This document shows, in pieces, positions 1 to 10,790 of a DNA stretch of 64,000 nt. Source of the DNA: Coffea arabica (lineage: Eukaryota; Streptophyta; Magnoliopsida; Gentianales; Rubiaceae); the NCBI RefSeq assembly GCF_036785885.1, contig NC_092329.1, positions 17,316,449 to 17,380,448 of the forward strand, given 5' to 3'. A program made the translations under genes and the position numbers. The first letter of the stretch is position 1; each line of letters starts with the position of its first letter. The notes below the pieces were generated by a model, which worked only from the letters and a program-made list of their open reading frames with translations, searched no databases and was not told where the DNA came from.

Positions 1-330
1 TTTGTTCTTCAAGTTCGCCATGTAAGAAAGCTGTCTTAACGTCGAGCTGTTCTAACTCCAAATTATACATGGCAACTAAAGCAAGCAAAACACGAATAGA
101 GCTATGTTTAACAACAGGTGAAATATATTATTAAAATCAACACCTTGTACCTGACTATAGCCCTTTGCAACTAATCGTGCTTTATACCTTGCATCTTCAA
201 CCCCTGGAATACCTTCCTTTTTCTTGAAGACCCACTTGCAACCAACAATTTTCTTAGCTGACGGCGGCTTTACAAGAATCCAAGTTTCATTCTGATGAAG
301 AGATTCAATTTCTTCATTCATTGCAATCAA
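1..330 (-). pseudogene. copia reverse transcriptase, N-terminal part (broken)
   Basis: The peptide at 330-76 carries the copia RT opening: an NETWILV-type motif, then GCKWVFKKK and [12 protein letters not shown]. It belongs to the same polyprotein as the integrase to its right and is separated from it by an in-frame TGA at 331-333, where the family has a tryptophan codon. Near position 127 the frame is lost. The copia RT sequence continues to the window edge in another frame, with the family's DVKTAFLHG motif near 30. This looks like a single-base deletion. The product would not be functional. Confidence 0.9.
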
Positions 331-2175
331 TCACTTTGCAGAATCATCACAAGAAACTGCTTCTGAATAGGTGGAAGGCTCACCAACTGCATCAGTTTCT
401 TCTGCAACAGATAAAGCATATGCAACTAAATTTGCATATCCTTGTGGTGGTCGAATGTCTCTCCTTTGTCTATCTCTGGCTATGGAATACTCCTCTTCTT
501 CTGAACTATCTTCAACAGTAGATTCAGGTGTATCTACTGGTACTTGTTGAATAGAAGATTTGGATTGAGAAGGACCAAAACTGCCAATATCAAGCTCCAC
601 CTGCTTCTGTGTACTATCAGTAGTACAAGGACTAGAAGACTCCTTTTTGGAAGATAACATAGACAATTCATCAAAAGTAACATTTCTACTGATTACAAAT
701 TTTGGGGATTTGGGATCAGGACACCATAATCTGTATCCTTTCACCCCAGAAGCATATCCAAGAAAAATGCACTTTTTAGCTCTAGGCTCCAATTTTCCAT
801 CATTCACGTGCATGTATGCTGGACACCCAAAAACTTTTAAATTGGAGTAATCAGCAAGAGTACCTGACCAAACTTCCTCAGGAGTTTTGAAATCAAGAGA
901 TGCAGAAGGAGAACGGTTGACAACATAACATGCCATATTGATTGCTTCTGCCCAAAAGTCGTTTGTCAACCCTGCATTAGAGATCATACATCTTACTCTC
1001 TCCAAAAGCGTTCTGTTCATACGTTCAGCCACACCATTTTGTTGAGTCGTCATCCTGACGGTGTGATGTCGAACAATTCCTTCATTTTTGTAAAATTCAT
1101 TAAATTCACCTCCACAAAATTCCATGCCATTATCTGTTCTCAACCGCTTAACATGTTTTCCTGTTTGTTTCTCAATCAAAACTTTCCATTGCTTGAAAGT
1201 TAAGAAAACATCATTTTTATGCTTAAGAAAATAGACCCAAACTTTCCTTGAATAATCATCAATGAAAGTCAACATGTACCTGGCACCACCTTTAGAAGGA
1301 GCATGAGAAGGACCCCATAGATCCGAATGAATGTAATCAAGAGTACTTTTTGTCTTGTGAATTGCTGGGGAACTAAAGCTGACTCTTTTCTGCTTTCCAA
1401 AAATACAATGTTCACAGAATTTCAATGGACCGGTACTTTGTCCACACAGAAGTCCTCTTTTGCTCAATATGCTCAAGTCTTTTTCGCTCATATGCCCCAA
1501 ATGCATATGCCATAATTTGGTGATGTCTGTATCTGATAAAGATGATGTTGAAACAACAGCAGCACCTGTAACAGTAGATCCCTGCAAAATATACAAAGTA
1601 CCAGATCTGTGTGCCTTCATAACAACAAGAGCTCCTCGAGTGATTTTGAGAACTCCATCTCCACCTGAATACCTGCACCCAATAGACTCAAGAGTGCCCA
1701 AAGAGATGAGATTTTTTTTCAAATCTGGAACATGTCTAACATTTGTGAGCGTCCTTACAATACCATCGTACATTTTAATCCGGATTGTGCCTTTGCCAAC
1801 AACTTTACAAACAGCGTTGTTGCCCATTAAGACAACTCCACCTTCAGTTGATTCATATGTTGAAAACCAGTCCTTATTGGGACACATATGATATGAACAA
1901 CCCGAATCTAAAATCCACTCATTGTTAGATCTAAAATTATTTTCTGTTGCACAGAAAATAGTTCCATCATTCTCATCAACGGCAATACTAGCCTCGGTGG
2001 TTTCACTCCTTTTCTCCTTTTGCTTTTCTTTATTTTTCAATTTAAAGCAATCAGAGATAAGATGGCCCTTCTTTTTACAATAGTTGCACACCACATTTTT
2101 ATGTCTGAATTTGGATCTATTTCTATTTTCTGGGCTTCTCTTTTCAAATCTACCCCGAACAAACAAGCCATCGGC
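331..2175 (-). pseudogene. copia zinc knuckle, protease and integrase region
   Basis: An open stretch of about 611 codons. In order it has: a CCHC zinc knuckle ([14 protein letters not shown]) near its start; the aspartic protease site ([10 protein letters not shown]); a GAG-pre-integrase segment ([14 protein letters not shown], with the zinc-binding pair CEHCIFGKQ); and the integrase core with [23 protein letters not shown] and [11 protein letters not shown], which holds the D, D and E residues. It then enters the linker before RT ([16 protein letters not shown]). Family polyproteins are single frames. Here an in-frame TAA at 2176-2178 cuts it from gag, and a TGA at 331-333 cuts it from RT, so it is a decayed polyprotein. 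Confidence 0.92.
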
Positions 2176-2775
2176 TTAACTCCCACTAGTTTCCCCAATA
2201 ATATCCCTATCTATATGCTCTTTAGATTTTAGTGCAGATTTAATTTCTCGATATGAAATTGTTTCCTTTCTATAAATCATAGTGTCACGGAAATACTTAA
2301 AGGACTGGAGAAGGGAACACAAAAGTAATAGGGCCTGATCTTCATCATCAATTTGCGAATCTATATTCTCCAAATCCATAATAATGGAATCAAATTTATC
2401 AAGATGGGAGAGTATAGATGTACCTTCAGACATCCGAAGCATATACAAACTCTGCTTCAAATATAGCCGATTCTCGACTGTCTTCTTCATATACAAAGCT
2501 TTCAATTTATCCCACATAGCCTTGGCCGAATTCTCCGTTGCTACCTCACGCAATACCTCATCGGAGAGATTCAAAATTATACTGGATCTAGCATTCTTAT
2601 CCATATCAGTGAAATCCGCATCCTTTACATCTTCTGTTTTGTTCTCGATTCCATGAATCGCTAGATCAACTCCGTTTTGAACAAGAATGGCCTCCATCTT
2701 GAGCTGCCACATGCCGAAGTTGACATTTCTGTCGAATTTCTCGACAACCGTCTTTGTTATCGTCATTGTTGCCAC
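2176..2775 (-). CDS. copia gag protein
   Basis: A 199-residue open frame starting MATMTITKTVVEKFD. It has the copia gag layout: a GMWQLKMEAIL-type motif near residues 20-35, the AMWDKLKALY motif near residue 85, and the LKQSLYMLRM and LDKFDSIIMDLENI motifs that mark the UBN2/copia gag family. It packages the element's RNA in cytoplasmic particles. It ends at a TAA that interrupts what is normally a continuous gag-pol frame just before the zinc knuckle, so this gag is probably shorter than its ancestor and lacks its RNA-binding knuckle. Confidence 0.88.
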   Translation of the reverse strand: MATMTITKTVVEKFDRNVNFGMWQLKMEAILVQNGVDLAIHGIENKTEDVKDADFTDMDKNARSSIILNLSDEVLREVATENSAKAMWDKLKALYMKKTVENRLYLKQSLYMLRMSEGTSILSHLDKFDSIIMDLENIDSQIDDEDQALLLLCSLLQSFKYFRDTMIYRKETISYREIKSALKSKEHIDRDIIGETSGS

Positions 2776-2833
2776 AAAATCTGTAAGCTGAAGTTTGTCT
2801 CAAAAAACTGGCAAAACAAATATGCAAGTCTTG

Positions 2834-2985
2834 TGAGCGGGCCCCACAGGATAAGCGGGCCCCACGGGATAACGGACCCCACAAAGTGAACAGGCCCCAC
2901 GAATAAATGGATCCCGCAGGATGAGTGGGCCCCGCAGGATGGACGGACCCCATGAGATGAACAGGCCCCACGAGATGAACCTGTC
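2834..2985. repeat. short tandem GGGCCCCAC-type repeats in copia leader
   Basis: About nine imperfect copies of an 18-base unit with the core GGGCCCCACGGGATGA. They lie between the primer-binding site and the gag start of the copia element, in its untranslated leader. The G+C content is far above that of the flanking sequence. Confidence 0.85.
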
Positions 2986-3004
2986 TTGCAAAATATATCA
3001 ACCA

Positions 3005-3016
3005 GCTCTGATACCA
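3005..3016 (-). other. primer-binding site, tRNA-iMet type
   Basis: On the minus strand this reads TGGTATCAGAGC, complementary to the 3' end of plant initiator methionine tRNA. It lies three bases inside the LTR edge at 3020, as expected for copia elements. Confidence 0.92.
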
Positions 3017-3019
3017 GTT

Positions 3020-3570
3020 TGTTAGGACCGGCCCAAGAATAAACAAACTAAAGTTAGAATAAAAGTAGGCGGTATAACCGACCATATAATAGATAGGCGG
3101 TAGATACCAGCCATATAATAATTAGGCGGTAAAACCGACCATATAAAGACGGATAACAAAGCAAATAAAAGACACAGAAGATTTACGTGGTTCGGTCAAA
3201 TTGACATACGTCCACGGGCAAAGAAGGAGCAATATTTCTACTATGAAGAAGAAATACAAAAGCCGTAGGAAAGTGGTTCCTAGGCCAAAAGGCACTTATA
3301 AAAGGTTTAGGAAATATTCCTAAACACAATACAAGAGAGCCTAAAATATTTGACTAAATGGGTTAGATGACTCAAGAACCTAATAGCCCATATAACTCTC
3401 TTGAGTGGTGCAATTAATTCCTTCAATAGGCTTCCTTATTTATAACCTTCAGCAGCCGACTTTTCCTTGCCATTGTTTGATGTGGGATGAAAGGAAGAAA
3501 ACTTCCTTACGCAGCATCTGATGTGGGATGAAGAATTTTGCCACACAAGGTCAAACCTTGCGGCTCAACA
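3020..3570 (-). repeat. 5' LTR of the copia element
   Basis: About 551 bp, with ends TGTTGAG...CCTAACA on the minus strand. Its inner edge is set by the primer site and its outer edge by the switch to CWC27-like sequence at 3571. It holds three 28-29-bp tandem copies of a unit starting AGGCGGTA at 3067, 3095 and 3124. Confidence 0.82.
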
Positions 3571-3697
3571 CTTGCATCAAAGTTAAATTCATCTTTATCA
3601 CTAAAATTAGAAGCTTCGGACAACTTGGCATCTGATTGGCTCTGTGGTTCTTCCCTTTATGAACGTAGAGCCTTTGACTGTCATCCCTTGTAGCTTT
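3571..3697 (-). pseudogene. CWC27/CYP57-like gene fragment
   Basis: Read on the minus strand, this stretch matches 52447-52575 closely, with an 8-base length difference and scattered substitutions. Both carry the coding run for SEAS, D/N, F, S, D followed by an acidic stretch and NFDA. It is a piece of the acidic C-terminal region of a spliceosomal cyclophilin-like gene (see 52475-54091). It is squeezed between two copia elements on the same strand, both of which appear to have inserted into it. Confidence 0.75.
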
Positions 3698-4803
3698 TGT
3701 TAAGAAGAGAGGCTTTTAGAGTGAGAGAGAGAGAGATTGGGGAAGTTTTCCATGTATTTCACTTATCTATATACAAAGATACAAGTGCTTATTTATAGGA
3801 TTACACAAGAGTAGTAATTAGATTCCTACCAACTACCAACTACTAATACCTATCAAATCCTTAATTGATACACATTAACTCCTAATAGGATATTTACAAC
3901 CTCACCTACCAACTACTACAACTCAATCCAATACTCCCCCTCAAGTTGGTGCATAACTATTGTACATCCCCAACTTGCCTAATGAGTTGTTGAAAATCTT
4001 AGTCGGCATAGCTTTTGCGAGTATATTGGCTAGCTGATCTTCTGACTTCACGAACGGAAAACCATATCACTCTTTCTTCAAGGTTCTTCTTGATGAAGTA
4101 TCGATCGACCTCAATATGCTTAGTACGATCATGTTGAACCGGATTATGGCTGATATCGATAGCAGCTTTGTTATCACAGAATAAGTTCATCTCTAACTGA
4201 GAAGCAAAGCCGATATCGGCCATCGGCCTCTTAAGCCACAGAAGTTCACACACTCCTTTAGCCATGCCTCTAAATTCAATTTCTGCACTCGATAATGCTA
4301 CCACCTTTTTCTCTTGCTTCTCCAAGTAACCAGATTACCACCAACAAATGTAAAGTCGCCTGAGGTTGACTTTCGATCGGTGGCATCTCCTGCCCAATCG
4401 GCATCAGTATAACCTTCAACATAGAGAGTGCCGCTCTTGGAAAATAGGAGACTTTTCCCTAGAGACCCTTTTAAATATCGAAGGATCCTCATCACAGCTT
4501 CCATGTGTTGATTACTAGGTGAATGCATAAATCAACTGACCACACTGACAGCATAGGCAATATCAAGCCGAGTATGTGACAGGTAGATCAGCTTACCGAC
4601 CAATCTCTGATATCTCTCTTTATCAGTCGGCTTCTGATTTGGAAATTCTCCCAACCTGTGGTTCTACATAATCGGCGTATCAGTAGGTTTACAGTCTAAA
4701 AGCCCAACTTCTGCCAAAAGATCTAGCACATACTTCTTTTGAGATATGAGGATGCCTTGTGCCGAACTTGTCACTTCAATTCCCAAGAAGTACTTGAGAT
4801 TTC
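3698..4803 (-). mobile_element. second Ty1/copia remnant: 3' LTR plus RT/RNase H end
   Basis: Reading right to left: the end of RT, RNase H, a polypurine tract (3934-3945, minus strand TTGAGGGGGAG), then a short 3' LTR (3698-3933, 236 bp) ending CTTCTTAACA on the minus strand. The LTR starts TATTGG, so the usual TG has mutated. The right side is cut off at 4804 by the Athila-like LTR. Confidence 0.85.
3975..4803 (-). pseudogene. copia RT C-terminus and RNase H (broken)
   Basis: Translated pieces show the copia RT end (LKYFLGIEV, ILISQKKYVLDLL, RYQRLVGKLIYLSHTRLDI). They continue into RNase H with the TDADWAGDATDRKSTSG motif near 4350-4430, and ALSSAEIEF, CDNKAAIDISHNPVQHDRTKHIEVDRYFI (given here in part) near 4060-4290. 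A TAG near 4670, another stop near 4530 and a frame change near 4310 break the frame. This is the classic copia RNase H end. It is non-functional and has lost all upstream domains. Confidence 0.88.
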
Positions 4804-6755
4804 TGACAAGTATATATTTACGTGTTTTAAATGTATTTTATTAGTTAGTTTTGGTGTGTTTTAACCACTTTTATAGCTAATTAACTAGGAATCTAGTGAA
4901 AGTATGCATTTTGTGGTTTAAAGTGTGAAAATTGCATTTCTATGAATTTTAATGGTAAAAACTTCATGTTTTTGTAGGTTTAAGGATTCAATCATCAAAT
5001 GGAATGAATTGAGAAGAGAATTGGATGATTATTGATGATTTGAAGTCGTTTAAAGAAGACATGAAGTGCAAAACATTCAAAGGAAGAAATGCAAGTGAAG
5101 ACAGTTTCAACACCTTATGATATTTCAACTATATCTTGAGCTACAAGCATTGGATTGAGGTGATTCTTGAACTATTTTGAATTTAAGAGATAGATCTACG
5201 TTTGGTATGAAGACATCGAAGTCCAGTTCAGTAGTTTTCATGGTCAAAAAGTCGAAATACAGAAGTGCATGTTCATGGTCGAAAGCTAAAACAAGGTTCT
5301 GACCAGTCAAGGGTATTTTGGTCATTGCTTGGTCCACAGAACTCCATATTGGATGATTCTTGATGCACTGGAAAGCCAATGCAAAGTGCTACAACTTTTA
5401 TGTTTTACATAAGAGTTAGTTCAGCCTCTAACATCAATAAAATATCAGTTGAAATTGAACAAAAAATAGAGCAAGGATGAATTCTGCCCAGAAAAGTGCA
5501 AACCTGCAAAGAGTAAAACGGGGGGAGGGGGCCAAAACGCGGGCATGGGCCGCATTTCCTACTCGCATTTTAGTAGATTTCGGATGCAACTTGCGCTGCA
5601 ACTTGTGCTCTTTTCACACAACCTTTTTGATCATTTTTTCCGCAAAGATTCCGGCTGGAAATGATCAAATAAGCATGGAAACTTTTTGAAGCAATCTTGG
5701 AGAGTTTCAAGAGTCAAAAATGACAATTAGAGACAACTCATTTGGCTCTTGAATTGTCTATAAATAGAGGCCTTTGGAGAACATTTTCACAACTTTGGAA
5801 AGTTAGAAAAACTTCGCAAAAATGTAGTGTTCACTAGTTTTGGTTAGTTCATTAGTATAGTATAGTATAGTTAGAGTTAGTGTAGTTTATTCTTCTTGTA
5901 TTTGTAGCTAAACTTAGATGAAGTGAAGGATGAAGATGGAGAGCATGGAGCTCAAGTGACATGGGTGACATTTCTCCTATCACTTTATTTCTTGTATTGC
6001 ATCTTATGTTTAGTTATAACACAAGTATGGATCTTTTCTTTCTTGTTCTTCATGTTTAGTTAAAGTTTATGCCTAGAGTTATAGATGAACTTTCTATGTC
6101 TTGTTTGTGATGTTTACTTGGTTATTTTATGATATTATTTTGAGCAAGTTATTTATCACTTTTGCTTTTCTAATCATGATTAACCGGCCATTAATTGTGA
6201 TCATCTTAAGGTGTTAAGTTTGCAATGAGAATTGAAATTTAACACTAGTTCAAAGAAGTGATAAACCTGGGGAGTTCACTCACGAGAGTAGAGGAGCAAC
6301 TATGTGGCTTTAGTGACTTGTTTCATGTAATTTCATAGAAGGAATGAACTTGTAGTTAATTTCATAATCACGAGAGTAGGTATGGCTTAGTTACAAGTAT
6401 AGTTGATTCACTACGAGAGTAGTGTGAATACATTAGGAAATTACGCCATAACTAGCCAAGATAATAGCATTCACTTAATCTGTAATCACATTTGCAAGAG
6501 TAGTAAAGAATTCCATATCTTTAGGAGCTTTCTAGTGTTATTTTCATTACTTTTATATTTATGATAGTTTAGATAATAAAGGAGTTCGAAAAACACCGGT
6601 ACTTGAAATCTTTGCTGTGGGATCGACTCTTAATATCCTATAGTCGCTCATGATTCGTATACTTGTGATAAATCGCGTGTGGGGTATTTAGGATTTATAA
6701 ATAGAAAACTTGATTGTGGATGAGTTAATTGTATATGTATACCCTACGCACGTCA
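4804..6755 (+). repeat. 5' LTR of the Athila-like element
   Basis: About 1,950 bp, starting TGACAAGTATATATTT and ending CTACGCACGTCA just before the primer site. A TATA box (CTATAAATA, 5758-5766) lies in the middle. Near the 3' end is the family-typical block around 'gggatcgactct' (6611 onward). Parts of it are recognisably related to the solo LTR at 12434-14314, so the two are sister families. Confidence 0.8.
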
Positions 6756-6762
6756 AGTTTTT

Positions 6763-6779
6763 TGGCGCCGTTGCGGGGA
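6763..6779 (+). other. primer-binding site, tRNA-Asp type
   Basis: TGGCGCCGTTGCGGGGA lies eight bases after the LTR end and matches the 3' end of tRNA-Asp except for small changes. This primer site is typical of Athila elements. Confidence 0.85.
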
Positions 6780-6972
6780 AAGATTTGTCAATATCGGTGC
6801 CAAGAACAACTTTATTAATTTAGACATTTTTACTTTGTTTTTCTTGTGTTTGTTGTGTCTAGTGTCTTAATTTTTTTTAGTGTCTTTTTGAGTCTTTGTG
6901 TAAGTTTTTTTTTATATGTTTAGAGTCACCTATTCTTCTTGACTAAACGTGTTTTTGAGTTACTTTGAAAAC

Positions 6973-8090
6973 ATGTTTAGGAGTTCAAGGAGAGTAGAAA
7001 ATATGAGGAGACAATGCATGAGAGAAGGAAGATCGGCAATAGATGGTTACTATGTACAAAACTCCTTGAATCGAGATAACCAAAAAATTACTGAAGGTAT
7101 GTCATTTGAAGATGGTTTGAGGTGCTTAAAGGCTAAACTTGATATTATAACGTTAAAAGTTCAAATGAACACCATTATGTATGAAATTGAGCAAAAAAGG
7201 AATGTTAATATTTTTAATTCTAATCATATGATCTGTGACTTGTGTGGAGGTTATCATGCTACTCGTACATGTATGCAAGTACAAAATGTGGATTATTATG
7301 GTGAATTTGAGCATTATAATTCTTGTTTTGATCAATGCAACCCTAATCGGAGCAATTCTTATGCTTATGGTTGGAATAATCAATGTGCATATAGTGATTC
7401 TCCATGTTTTTATGATTACCAAATAAAATGTATCCAAATTGAATCTAAACCATCTTGAGAATTGGCAATAGAAAAGTTAGTTAATACGCCTTCATCTTAG
7501 CAATTAGAAAGTGAATCACTAGCTAACGATTCTAAGCCATCTTGGGAATTAGCTATAGAAAAACTAGCAAATGTAACCTCCGACCATTTTTATGGGGTTG
7601 AGGAAAGATTAAATGAATTAACTTCTCACTCTTATAGAATACAAGAACAATTATATGCATTGTGTGGAGTTATTTCTTCTAATGATATGCAAGTTGACCC
7701 TAGCATGAATGGTGAGCATGTTGCAAGTGAAGTGGATTGCCTTTTGATGAAAATGATGAATCTCAATTGTGTTAATGAAAAAATATCCATTTCACACGAT
7801 AGTACCTTTGGAACTAACCTTGAACCTTAAGAGGTGAGCCTTAATAACTCATTTTCAGCCCTCTTGAGGAATGTATTAAGAGTATAGATTCTAAAGGTAT
7901 TGTTGCCCAAGAAAACCATGCAGACATTCCTTTGGTGAGTTCTCAAGTGATACACATTCAAGATAATATCTATGAATCACTTGAGATAGGTAAGTCACTT
8001 TCATCTCTCTTATCATTCGATTATGTGGCTTTTGTTATAAAGTCACCTTTTAATGATCCACCATGACCTAAAATGGTGGATTATTCATTA
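6973..8090 (+). pseudogene. Athila-like gag remnant
   Basis: An ATG at 6973 opens about 160 codons (stop at 7456-7458). They begin with a basic stretch (MFRSSRRVENMRRQ) and hold a single zinc knuckle near residue 90 (CDLCGGYHATRTC), followed by a Tyr/Asn-rich tail, as in Athila gag proteins. The first stop is TGA where the next repeat copy has TGG. After it the same frame continues through a 29-residue repeated segment (copies at 7444 and 7531, both built round SKPS[stop or W]ELAIEKL) to about 7830. The family gag is much longer. No protease or RT follows. It is decayed and not functional. Confidence 0.72.
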
Positions 8091-8100
8091 ACAAAGCCTC

Positions 8101-8175
8101 CTTGAGAAATGAGGCAAAGTAGTCGAGCCAGCGACTATAAACAAAAGTGCTTGTTGAGAGGCAACCCAATGTTTT
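8101..8175 (+). other. Athila pol-end spacer motif
   Basis: The sequence around 'gtcgagccagcgac' and 'gagaggcaaccca' is the conserved stretch found just after pol in Athila-type elements. The equivalent occurs inverted at 62640-62700, after the pol of the second Athila element. Its presence shows that the missing pol was lost by an internal deletion. Confidence 0.7.
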
Positions 8176-9858
8176 AGTACTTTATGTTAATTTTTTGTGA
8201 TTTTAAGTTTAAATTATGTGTTTGAGTTATTTTGTTGTTTTTCATTTGTAGGTATTGGAAATAAAAGCAAAAAGTGACCAAATGAGGTGAAAAAGCGACC
8301 TTTGATCAAAGATCTCAACATCTCAAATTGAGTAATTGTGATTTTTGATGCGTTGAAAAGTGTTAGAGTGTATGTTTAGATCATTGTACATATGTATGAA
8401 TTGTTTATTTTGACAAAGAAATGATCTAGGGTGTATTTTGGAAAATTGGGGTCAAGAGCGCAATTTTTAGAATAAGTGCAGAATTTCTGAACTAAAAGTG
8501 CAGAATTGCAAAACGCACCACTGAAAACGTGGACAAGTCCCGCGTTTATGGGTCATGTTTTAGATGATCTACAAAAGTTTTTAGCAAAACGAGACCTAAA
8601 ACGCGACTGCGCCTGCGTTTCACCTCACGTTTTTAGCCTGGATCACAAACATAAAACGCGGGCTGAGAAAACGCGACCAAGACCGCTTTTTTATTGTCTG
8701 TGTTTTAGATTCTGCAAGTGTCTATCCAAAAATGCACCCCCTCCCCCACGTTTTAGCCCTCGTTTTCCTCTTCCTCTTTTGAAACATAGAAAACGCAGGC
8801 CAGATTTCCATTTGTTCATCCTTTCTTACACCCGTGTTTTCTACACTCACACACACTCTCTTCACAAATTCACTCTTTTACTCCATTTCCTTGCAAGAAA
8901 TCATCAAAACAACATCATTTAACCTTCATAGAGACTTTTGAACCGATTAAAATCTAACAAAAACATCTCAAAAATCAGTTTTAAGGAGATTGAAGGTTAG
9001 GGTTTCTCAACTTTTATCCAAGCAATTGGGGGTCAATTAGAGGGTATTTCATAGGGCTTTTGCATCATTAGCATCACCAAACATGCTTCTACGTGATTGA
9101 GGTAAGTTTCTTCATCAAATTTTCGTATTTTAGAAGTTGATATTTTTCAATTTCCTGAGCTTTCTGACATCTTTTAATTTCAAATATTTGATGATATTTA
9201 TTTATATTTTTGGCCTCCAATATGCTTATTAAGGTTGTTTAATCATGTTTATATGTTTAAATGTAGTAAATTGATGAATAATTAGTTGTCTATATTTGGA
9301 TAAAATGAGAAAATTATCTTGGATTGTTATTGAGCCCCTTTTGATGGATGTTTATGTTTAAAAATGGTTAGTTGATGATGTTTTAGCATGTACATTGTGA
9401 ATAGAGAGTAATTTTGATGAATTTTGTGATTTATGGGGATAATTTTTGTTTAATCATGTTTATAACTAAATGGGCATTATTGTTGCTAATTAAATATTGT
9501 TATAAACTTGATTATTGCTAATTTCATTAATTGGAACATATTTGTTGCCAATTTTGATAAATTGGTGATTTTGGCAAATTTTTGGCAATTTTAATGACAT
9601 GTCTCTCATGTCATAATATCTGACATTATTGAATATTTAGTTAATTTTTTATAATAGAGAGATGTGTATTTGTAGTTATTGGTACCAATTTTAATCCTTA
9701 TACATGAATGATAATTCTATAAAATGCCTACGGTTACTATAAATGGAAAGTGTCTTCTATTAGGTGTTTTATAGGATTTAATTCTTATATAATATGAGTG
9801 TGTGTTAAACTTTAGAAAGGTGTAGAGAAACTTAATGGTTTTTCTATTTTTAGACACC
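8176..9858 (+). other. Athila non-coding spacer
   Basis: AT-rich sequence with no supported gene. At 8500-8790 it carries many copies of an AAAACGCG-like word, scattered rather than regularly spaced. The same word occurs in the element's LTR near 5515-5545. Confidence 0.6.
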
Positions 9859-10740
9859 ATGGTAAGAAGAGGTCGAGTTATTATTCATGAGTCTTCTAGT
9901 GAAGAAGAGGTTGAGAGGACACCATCTCCGATGCCTCAACAAAGGAGATTGCGAAGAGGCACATCTAGATGACCACCTCCTCCGAACTAGGATGTTGAAC
10001 GATTCACTTCTAAAGATAATCAAGATTGGTTCGAGGAGCGTAAGCACATGGAGTTGATCTACGAGATGCACATAGCTCCGGACATTGATGCCGTCTACCA
10101 AATTACGGAGGCTTTTGAGCTATTAGGTTAGGCACCTATTCTCACTCTCCCTCAGCACATATATCCCGATTTGGTCTGAGAGTTCTATGCCAATATCGAC
10201 AACAAAAAGGGTCATAGTGGAAAAGAGATTCGATCCTTTGTTCGAGGGAGAAGGTTGACCATCACTCGAGTCATAATTGCTCGAATACTTGGGTGCAACA
10301 ATCAAGGACTGGTCATTGATTTGAAGAAGCGATTTACTTTGCCCAACAAGTATTGGGACCCTTCAAATGCCATGACAAGGTTTGGTCTCCAATACCAACC
10401 TTTTCGTTCATCGAGGAAAGAGACCATCCTTGCACAATGTTCAACTATCGGCATCGCCTCATTATGTATGTCATGACTCACAATGTGATTCCCAAGAAGA
10501 ACGGTCAAGGAGAGGTTTGACATAGCGATATCTACTCCATGGATCATATGTTCCATAACCAGGAGTCTCCTTATGCTCGTATTCCACTGCCGAATATCAT
10601 AATTAGCAACATAAGACGGCCACCCATCGAAGTCCGACTTCCTATAAGTTGGGGTTTCCACGTTTCCTATCATTGATTTTCAAGCGGGAAGGCGTCAATT
10701 TGGAGGGTATCCTACAAGCTCCGGTGTGACTGATGGATGA
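9859..10740 (+). pseudogene. ATHILA ORF-1 / env-like protein relic
   Basis: An ATG at 9859 begins MVRRGRVIIHESSSEEE. The frame then meets stops at several points but stays recognisable: DNQDWFEERKHMELIY, EFYANIDNKKGHSGKEI, and SFVRGRRLTITRVIIARILG near 10220-10290. The EFYAN and FVRG blocks are the hallmark of the 'putative plant transposon protein' / ATHILA ORF-1 family, of unknown function. At least three in-frame stops and a frame change after 10300 make it a pseudogene. It is the same class of gene as 59657-60927. Confidence 0.75.
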
Positions 10741-10790
10741 GTTAAGTGTTGCGACTCTTACTGGCATGGCATTTTGACGGACAATTTACC

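Larger units (their letters stand above)
1..3570 (-). mobile_element. Ty1/copia retrotransposon, TNT1/Tork-like, 5' part
   Basis: The element reads right to left: 5' LTR (3020-3570), tRNA-iMet primer site, untranslated leader with short tandem repeats, gag, zinc knuckle, protease, integrase and the start of reverse transcriptase, which runs off the left edge. This order (integrase before RT) is the copia order. Two in-frame stops and one frameshift in the visible part make it defective. The 3' LTR lies outside the window, so target duplication and age cannot be judged. The 5' LTR abuts a CWC27-like gene fragment at 3571, which is its insertion target. Confidence 0.93.
4804..10790 (+). mobile_element. 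Athila-like Ty3/gypsy element, internally deleted
   Basis: A long 5' LTR (4804-6755) is followed by a tRNA-Asp-like primer site, a short decayed gag-like region (6973-8090), a conserved pol-end/spacer motif (8101-8175), an AT-rich leader, and an ATHILA ORF-1/env-like relic (9859-10740). Protease, RT, RNase H and integrase are missing, so it is a deletion derivative that could move only with outside help. No 3' LTR of the same family was found. The body is cut at 10791 by another LTR-like repeat. Confidence 0.78.

Noticed and set aside
1327..1891. Plus-strand frames over the copia integrase
   Set aside because: These are shadows of the clear minus-strand integrase and zinc-binding motifs.
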